Below are positions 57,901 to 64,000 of a DNA stretch of 64,000 bases, piece after piece. How positions within the stretch are numbered: position 1 is the stretch's first letter; every line of letters begins with the position of its first letter. The notes beneath the pieces were generated by a model. That model was given only the letters and a program-made list of their open reading frames with translations. It did no database searches and was not told where the DNA came from. The translations under genes and the position numbers were made by a program. The DNA is from Ciona intestinalis. Lineage: Eukaryota; Chordata; Ascidiacea; Phlebobranchia; Cionidae. Where the stretch lies: assembly GCF_000224145.3 (NCBI RefSeq), contig NC_020174.2, positions 2,153,056 to 2,217,055 on the forward strand, in the 5' to 3' direction.

Positions 57901-58722
57901 TACATTAGTACTGGTATATTTATAAGCACTAAAATATTGTCCAAATGAAAGAATTTTTCCTTTTTTTTATAACATTGTTTTTTTCTTTATTGATTATCGA
58001 TGTTTTTCACCCAGCCGCAGGACCTGGAACACAAACAAGCCAACCGTACCCTTATTCTTATTCTACTGATTTATACAATGTGCGTTTTACCATTGGTGAT
58101 TGTACTCATTATTAATTTATTCGACGACGATCTGTTGCAAGGCAAAGGTATGATATCGTTAGGTAGCTTGGGGTAAGATGGTCCATGTTTTTATTGTGTC
58201 CCGCCATTTGGTAACAAGCAAACCATATTGTTCTGTGGGGTAAGATGGGATATACCGTTGGTACCCCAATCCTTATAGTTTTTTTTTTTTTAATAATTAG
58301 CAACGATCTTTTATTGTCTGGGGACTGGGGTAATATAATTCTAGAATATAGAAGTCGTGATGATACGGTTTTATAATTCTTTTTGTTTTTTGTTTAACTA
58401 TAAAAAATGGGACAAAAAACAGTATGAAAATGTGTCTCATTTTCGGCGCCCCACTAAATGTAGCAATATGATGTTATGTTATTACCTTAAATAACTAATT
58501 TATTTAACTTTTCTTGAAGTTTCAGATGGTATTTCAAAGCTGGAATCTCGTTCAATCGCACTAACGGTTACAGTCGGACTATTCATGACGTCATCATTAT
58601 GGAACTGCATCATTTATAATTTGCGCAACCGAGATTATAAGCGCTCAGCTATGAGCCTTTTAAATGGATTACGTTTTCGGTTTGTAAATATTTGTATCAC
58701 AACGCCCACATCGTTACATTGA
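54903..58722 (+). CDS. Rhodopsin-type GPCR with cysteine-rich N-terminus (orphan)
   Basis: Exons 54903-55983, 56924-57276, 58015-58147 and 58526-58722 join in phase to about 587 residues. An ATG at 54885 would add six. The N-terminus of about 80 residues has several cysteine pairs (QCRHC, QCVPC, DCSQC) and no clear signal peptide. Seven membrane segments can be placed: TM1 to TM5 in exon 1 (NGILSYIIIVCVCTVVMNAW; LSLTVSDLLFG with the usual TM2 aspartate; ASLCSILLLNIDRH, so DRH instead of DRY; GAMWVGV; AVIPMSVVFLLNVGV), TM6 in exon 3 (ILILLIYTMCVLPLVIV) and TM7 in exon 4, with NCIIY standing for NPxxY, then helix 8. The third cytoplasmic loop is very long, about 170 residues, serine-rich and mostly exon 2. 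It is a class A receptor by these marks; ligand and subfamily are unknown to me. Confidence 0.85.
56005..56397. mobile_element. Two adjacent MITE copies in GPCR intron 1
   Basis: A type: TAGCGTGGGGGAAGATGGGA to GGTGTCCCATCTTTTCCCAC at about 56005-56192. B type: TAGTACTGTGGGGTAAGATA to CACATCTTTCCCCAACCTAC at about 56193-56397. It is the same A-then-B order as at 47.0-47.4 kb. Confidence 0.88.
56615..56787. mobile_element. Third MITE in GPCR intron 1
   Basis: Left end TAGTAGGGTGCGGTAAGACG; right end GATGTCCTTTCCTACTCCAC TTTACTATA. Core words are shortened. Confidence 0.8.
58162..58455. mobile_element. MITE pair in GPCR intron 3
   Basis: An outer copy starts TAGCTTGGGGTAAGATGGTC and an inner one TTCTGTGGGGTAAGATGGGA near 58233. 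The far end is GTGTCTCATTTTCGGCGCCC CACTA. Probably one copy within or beside another. Confidence 0.65.
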
Positions 58723-60297
58723 AATCATAAGTTATACGTTCCATAATAAATATAAACACTCTTTTTGTGTTGCCTTCGTTCCACAGCTGTAGCTTTGTTC
58801 GAAAGTTTTGTTGATGTGTTGCTTTTTTGGCTGTATCGAGGTTTAAATACTTTTATTTTAAGGAAAATGTAAAATGAAAATCTGCAGTAGCCCAATTACG
58901 TTTTTCCTACATTGCTCACCTGCGTCACAAAGATCATTGTTCTACGTTAAAAACTAATAACTCCCCGTTTTTACATTCGAAACATTCATTGCACATGGTG
59001 CATGCGAAGAGATTAAAACCATTTTAATCTCTTAGTGCATGTATTACCAAGGAATTGAAAATATCGACGATGTTGGAAAAGCAGCAGGTGAGTTCACTCG
59101 TATACATGATATATTAGGGTGGGATAAGATGGGAAACCTTCAGTACGTAATATCCAAATACCCTGATCGTTTTATACAAAAACATAATACTCTGATCGTT
59201 TTTTTTTTTCAAATGCCCTGATCGTTTTACGCAAAAATACCCCGATTATTTTATAGCCCCTAATTACCGTTATAAGGGATTGCCCAAGGACCTACGCTAC
59301 CAAACTTGCAGCCTTGGTATCTCCCAACGTGGTATCTCCTAGTTAACTATTTTCACCGGCCTGCAGTTCCCAACGAAAACTAGCATGGCAGGACAAAATA
59401 TTTTGTTGCAAGTACACAAAATTCTGCGTGCGAAATACATGAAATAATAAATTTATCCCATAACTGTCTCGCAACTAAAAATGGAAACAAAAACGGGCAC
59501 ATGTCACAGCAACTAGTTCCATGGCAAGCATGCCAGATCGTGCCAGATAAAAGCGTTTGCGTTATTTCCACACATGTTTGATTTTAAAAATTTCAGCGAT
59601 TAGTACGTCACAGATACCATCATACAAGTTATAGTTGCTCGACAATGAATGCAAAGCTTGGGGTTAGTAGGTTACAACAACCGCGTGTAGCAGTTAACAC
59701 ATGCGTTGACACATACAGTACGTTTAAATGTACAAAATATCATATTATAATAAAGCAGCCGAAGCCCGAGATAGTATATAGAAAAGTTTTCAGAAAAGGA
59801 CAGACATGCTTCCGCGTTTATGCCTTTGTTTATAACTCGGCTCTTGTCAAGAAGCAAGTGCTCTCGCCACATTCGCCACGACAATCCTAATGTAGAAATT
59901 GCGAAACTTTGCGTGCCAGCAAACTGAAGTGATAAGTACTTTGGGTTTTAAATGTTAAAAAGTAAATCGAGGAAACCAACTACTATAGCAAAAAGTGAAC
60001 TGTACGGTTAGACAAAATGTACTTATCAGGAATAATAATAAATACAGCTAGGTTATGGCAAATTTATGTTCATCCTTTCACAAAAACACAGAAATTGTCA
60101 CGAGTTGATCGCGTGGACTGTTATTATGTAAATACTTGACGAAAAATGCAATGAGGCCAATGACAGCTGCTTCGTTTTAATTAGTTACCTCACAAGTTAC
60201 TATGTTTAATATGTAACTTATAACGTTTTCTGATTATATTTTTTAGCACAGTTGCAGTGTTGTTGTAGCATTCCAAAAGCTTTACAAAAAATTAAAC
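58723..60297. other. Spacer between the GPCR and SH3BGRL3-like genes
   Basis: No gene seen. A MITE left half lies at about 59113-59215 (TTAGGGTGGGATAAGATGGG, ATCCAAATACCCTGATCG), followed by three further CCTGATCGTTTT-type repeats of its core. Overlapping frames at 59645-59890 on both strands show no motif. CpG falls again toward 60 kb. Confidence 0.45.
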
Positions 60298-60576
60298 ATG
60301 ACTGTTACTTTTTACTACTCCAGTGTATCAAGCAGTATGGAAATCAAAAAGAACCAACAAAAAATTGAAATGATTCTTTCCAGCAAAAAGATCGATTTTA
60401 AAAAGCTGGACATTGCAATGGATGAAGATGCGAAAAAACAAATGCGAGAAATAGTTGGTAATCCTAAGGCTCTTCCACCTCAGCTGTGTAATGGGGATCA
60501 TTATTGTGGAGACTACAATGCTTTTGAAGCAGCGGTTGAAGAAGAAACCCTTGCAGAATTTCTGAAACTCAAATAA
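60298..60576 (+). CDS. SH3BGRL3: SH3BGRL3-like thioredoxin-fold protein
   Basis: A single open frame of 92 residues, the same size as vertebrate SH3BGRL3 (93). It begins MTVTFYYSSVSSSMEIKKNQ and contains KIDFKKLDIAMDEDAKKQM, GNPKALPPQLCNGDHYCGDY and ends EETLAEFLKLK, all aligning with the family (human: GNPKATPPQIVNGDQYCGDY and TLQEFLKLA). SH3BGRL proteins have a glutaredoxin-like fold but usually lack the CxxC active site; none is seen here either. They are small cytosolic proteins of uncertain role. The coding part has no intron; the TTTTTTAG at about 60245, some 50 bases before the start, could be a 5' UTR or trans-splice acceptor. A retrocopy cannot be excluded, but nothing is damaged. 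Confidence 0.93.
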   Translation: MTVTFYYSSVSSSMEIKKNQQKIEMILSSKKIDFKKLDIAMDEDAKKQMREIVGNPKALPPQLCNGDHYCGDYNAFEAAVEEETLAEFLKLK

Positions 60577-61410
60577 TGCAATGTTTAATTGCAGTCAAAA
60601 AGGAGCTTCCTGCTGTTTAATTGTATGCAATGAAAAGACTAAAATTTACAAACAGAAAGTTGTTTTATCTTTTCTGATTGGCAACATAATGTATTTGGAC
60701 TTAAAAATATGCAGTATATATATAGTATAAATGTATTTTTTGTTCTGATTGATATAAATTGTTATAAACCTTCTGTTGTTCTGTCAGTGTTTAAACTTTG
60801 GATAATGGGATTTGTAATGTCACAGATTTAAAAGTGTGTCCTGGAGTTTTGGATTTTACCCATACATATATAAGTTTCAGTAACCTTCAACAAAATTTCA
60901 AAACAGGCTTTAAATATTCAAGATTTCTCTATTAGCCTGAATAAAATATCTTTTCACAAAAAAGCTTTTCTATATATATAGAATATATTTCAACTAGACG
61001 TGCCACCAGTGCTAAAATGTCACTCTTAAAAGTTTTAAACTGCCTTTTTTTGAGGTAAGCCTGTGTGTAGTTGTATTTTGACCTTTTATTTGCGCAATTT
61101 TAACTAAATGATGGCAATAACAAATTTTCTTGGCAATTATTAGTGTAGAAATTGTAGTAATTTAATTATCTGTCCTTTACTCACATGTTCGTTTAATTGG
61201 TAGTATCTATGTGTTTGCACATTCGAAATTGAAGGCCTATATAATTATAATATACGGTATATATCATTATGTATTCTCTATATTCTAGATATACTGTTAG
61301 GTTGAAGTAGCATTAAATGTTGGTAAAATTCATTGAAGTATTTTTTATTTTATATATATTTTTTGATACCAAGCTCAAGTATAAAGATTAAAACTGCTCC
61401 TTTCTGTATT
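60577..61410. other. SH3BGRL3-like 3' UTR and ANKLE1 upstream region
   Basis: No further gene seen. The stretch is AT-rich with low CpG. The gap between the two coding regions is about 830 bases. Confidence 0.45.
60940..60945 (+). terminator. Candidate polyadenylation signal for the SH3BGRL3-like gene
   Basis: AATAAA about 360 bases after the stop codon. Confidence 0.4.
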
Positions 61411-63851
61411 ATGGAAGTGGAAGACTGTCATCTGCTTTTTAATGCTCTGAGAACAAATGACTTGCAGACTACCAGGCAACTTTTAAATGCTGGTGCAAAT
61501 CCAAACAGACTTTCTATTGAGTTTGGCGTTACCCCATTTCACATGGCTATAGGCACGCGTTCGTCTCGTTGTGAGGAATTCATTGACTTAATACTTGAAC
61601 ATAACGGGGATCCTAATGTTTGCGATTCGCATGGTTTGACACCATTGCATGTGGCAGCTAGCTGGGGAAAAGCAAACCTGCTGTTAAAGCTGTTACAGCA
61701 TGGCGCCGATGTCTCTTTAAAAGATGTTGAAGGAAAAGATGCAAGACAATATGCGGAAGAAAACAACAGCGAGAATTGTAAGATCATATTAGATGAGTTT
61801 GAGCAGACACCTTTCCAATTTTCACCAGCTTTGGTTTCCCCAAAGCCTGTAGAAAGGTGGAGAGATAATAATAACAGCCAAACTGATACATCTTGTTATT
61901 GTTTCGCTAACCAACAAACTTCTAAAGTTCTGCCTTATCAAAGTCCATCAAAAAAGTTTTACTCTAGTCCTCAGCCTGCCCAGTATTTTGCAGATTCACA
62001 GCTCAGCAGTCCAGATCATGAAAATTCTTTCAAAATTTGCATGGATGCAACATCTCCAGATAATTGCTTTACCTATAAAACCCCTAAAAAATATCAGATT
62101 GGTGTTTGTGAACCAACTGTAATTCTGTACGACTCACACAATTCTTCTGACTGTTCCGATGCAATTTCTTCGTATACTGATAATTCAGCATCATTACCAT
62201 TGTTACAAATGATGAAAAAGAAAATGTCAGTTTGTCTGATTTATCAGAAGCAAAACAACCTGATGACAGCTTCAATGAGTCTAAACAGAAAATTTTACTT
62301 GCTAGCACTAAATGGAACATTAATACAAGTAAAAGTGATTCTGTTAAACCAAAGAAGCCTCTTTACTATGATAATGTATCAGTTTGTCAGGAGTCATTGT
62401 ATTCTGAGGCTGAATCCACCGTGCCAAAAGACTGTTCTATTTGGGACAGTAAAAATACCTCCAAAAATAAGTCAGAGACTTTAGTTCAAACAGAGGATAC
62501 AAGTTCACCTGGTTTATCAAAATTTTCTCAGCCTTTGTGTGCAGTTAATATTCAGGATGATGCAGAAAAACTGTTGATTCAACAGACATATTCTATACCA
62601 AATATAGGGGAGGAAGATACTTTGCGTGTGTATTCCGACCCTGATGGTTATTCATTTATTGAGCATGTCTGCCGTTCTACTACCAAATCACCCAACATCA
62701 CAGAACTGTCGTTCTGTACTGCGTCTTCTGCAGATGCCACTGAAATGTATTCATGGAAATCTTTTATTGACAGTGACTTCGATGAACTCAGTGGACATAT
62801 GAGTCTTGATGAAACATTAGAAGCACCAATACCCCTAGAAATTCAACAAATGACAGATGCAGAATTAAAATCAGGACTAATTTCTTGTGGAGTTAAAGTT
62901 GGGCCAATTGCAGCTGGCAGAAAGCAATACCAAAAACAACTTGTTCTGCGTAGGCAAGAACAGTGTGGCAATCATAATTTGAAAAACAAATCTGCACTCA
63001 GCATCAGTGGTCCAAGTATTTCTGAGAAAACATTAGATACACCATTACCACTCGAAATTCAACAAATGACAGATGCGGAACTGCAATCAGAACTCATTTC
63101 ATATGGAGTTACTGTTGGCCCCATTGCACCTGCCAGAAAGCAGTACCAAAAACAACTGGTTTTGTGCAGACGGGGAAAAACAGGCAATCATAGTTCTAAT
63201 GATGAATGCATCACTCCATATTCACAAGAATTACGACGCTTGTTTATTTTCAAACAATTGCCAACTTCCAATGAAGATGACCAAACTTTGAGACTTGAAT
63301 TTGACAATTCTAACTTAAGACTACGAGAAGGCAACTCTAAAGATTGTTTTAACTATTTACTCTTAGATCCAAGGGTTACTAAAAATCTGCCTTCACGAAT
63401 AAACCAACTAAGTGAGGTAGAATGTTTAAAGATTTTCTCAGGTGCAATATTTTATGTTGGTAAAGGAAAACGCTCAAGGCCATACGATCATTTTAAAGAC
63501 GCCATTCGTGCGAAGACAAACAACCAATGCAGTGCGAAACTGCAGCACATTTTAGACATATGGAAAAATGACTGTGGTGTTATTTCACTTCATGTTTTCC
63601 AAAATGTTGTTTCAGAGGAAGCCCATACAAGAGAAGCAGCAATGATAGCTGCTATAGGTGTTCCAAATTTGACTAACTGTGTACGGGGAAAATGCTATGG
63701 TTCCGCAAGCAAGTGGACGCTATCACGCTTGCGACATTACGGGGCATTTCTTTTTGTATCCGCTATGCGTATTTTATTAGTTGAGGGTGAACGACAAATT
63801 AGGCCAACTCAAATTTTAAGTCAACGAAAAAGAAGAGGAGTTAAATCATGA
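61411..63851 (+). CDS. ANKLE1: ANKLE1: ankyrin, double LEM, GIY-YIG endonuclease
   Basis: ANKLE1 is a nuclease that cleaves branched or bridging DNA and shuttles between cytoplasm and nucleus. The coding region has no obvious intron. From the ATG at 61411 come ankyrin repeats, about residues 1-130 (NALRTNDLQTTRQLLNAGAN; GVTPFHMAIG; GLTPLHVAASWGKANLLLKL), then a long serine-rich linker. Two LEM motifs follow at about 62820-62960 and 63030-63170 (LEIQQMTDAELKSGLISCGV and LEIQQMTDAELQSELISYGV, each with VGPIA and RKQYQKQLVL). The C-terminal GIY-YIG domain spans about 63440-63800 (AIFYVGKGKRSRPYDHF, HILDIWKNDCGVISLHVFQN, HTREAAMIAAIG, LTNCVRGKCYG, EGERQIRPTQI) and is well conserved. The reading frame changes by one base between about 62184 and 62232: upstream the frame ends at 62484, downstream it opens at 62184. 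A one-base sequence error is most likely; a short intron or a damaged allele is possible. Confidence 0.94.
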
Positions 63852-64000
63852 ATAAGTTGTGCTTCGTTTATTATGAATTTCTTTACAAAATATATTTATT
63901 TTATTTTATTTTATATATGTGCTTCAAAATACCGTTACACTATGTGATTATAGTGTTCAAGTGTTGTATTAATTTTTTTGTTCCACTGTTATTTTACATA
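63852..64000. other. Start of ANKLE1 3' UTR
   Basis: AT-rich sequence without an AATAAA before the window ends. Confidence 0.5.

Noticed and set aside
62200-62484. Programmed -1 frameshift in ANKLE1
   Set aside because: No true slippery heptamer with a following stem was seen; a sequence error or small intron is simpler.

Overview
The window looks like nuclear DNA of a sea squirt, most likely Ciona. It is AT-rich with compact, multi-exon chordate genes. It carries many tRNA-derived SINE copies and many short inverted-repeat DNA elements (MITEs), which fits published descriptions of Ciona repeats. Genes were assembled by eye from GT/AG splice sites, reading phase and family similarity. No search was run, and exon edges may be off by a few bases.

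Layout. (1) 1-5.9 kb, plus: the 3' part of XPR1, a phosphate exporter, with its EXS domain. (2) 7.1-12.6 and 14.0-19.8 kb, plus: two tandem fatty-acid amide hydrolase (FAAH) genes. Each has 11 exons with matching phases and an intact Lys-Ser-Ser catalytic set. (3) 20.6-23.6 kb, minus: MVB12, an ESCRT-I subunit with MABP and UMA domains. (4) 25.6-27.0 kb, minus: a short SH2 protein resembling SOCS/CISH. (5) 27.8-50.8 kb: five RGS-domain genes, A and B on minus and C, D and E on plus. D and E each appear to have two alternative N-termini that join the RGS exons in the same phase. (6) 54.9-58.7 kb, plus: a rhodopsin-type GPCR with a cysteine-rich N-terminus. (7) 60.3 kb, plus: an SH3BGRL3-like thioredoxin-fold protein. 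(8) 61.4-63.9 kb, plus: ANKLE1, with ankyrin repeats, two LEM motifs instead of one, a GIY-YIG nuclease domain and one apparent reading-frame break.

How the parts relate. The RGS genes encode GTPase-activating proteins that switch off G proteins downstream of GPCRs, so their closeness to a GPCR is suggestive but may be chance. At least 15 of 17 SINE pieces lie in 4.8-23.4 kb and nearly all MITE copies in 25.9-59.2 kb. CpG is scarce in the first and last parts and frequent in the middle. This fits the mosaic methylation known in Ciona. I saw no rRNA, CRISPR array, LTR element or virus-like element. The observations most worth following are the RGS cluster with paired promoters, the SH2 gene, the doubled LEM motif, the SINE tails beside FAAH splice acceptors, and the excess of palindromic CRE sites across the RGS/GPCR half.
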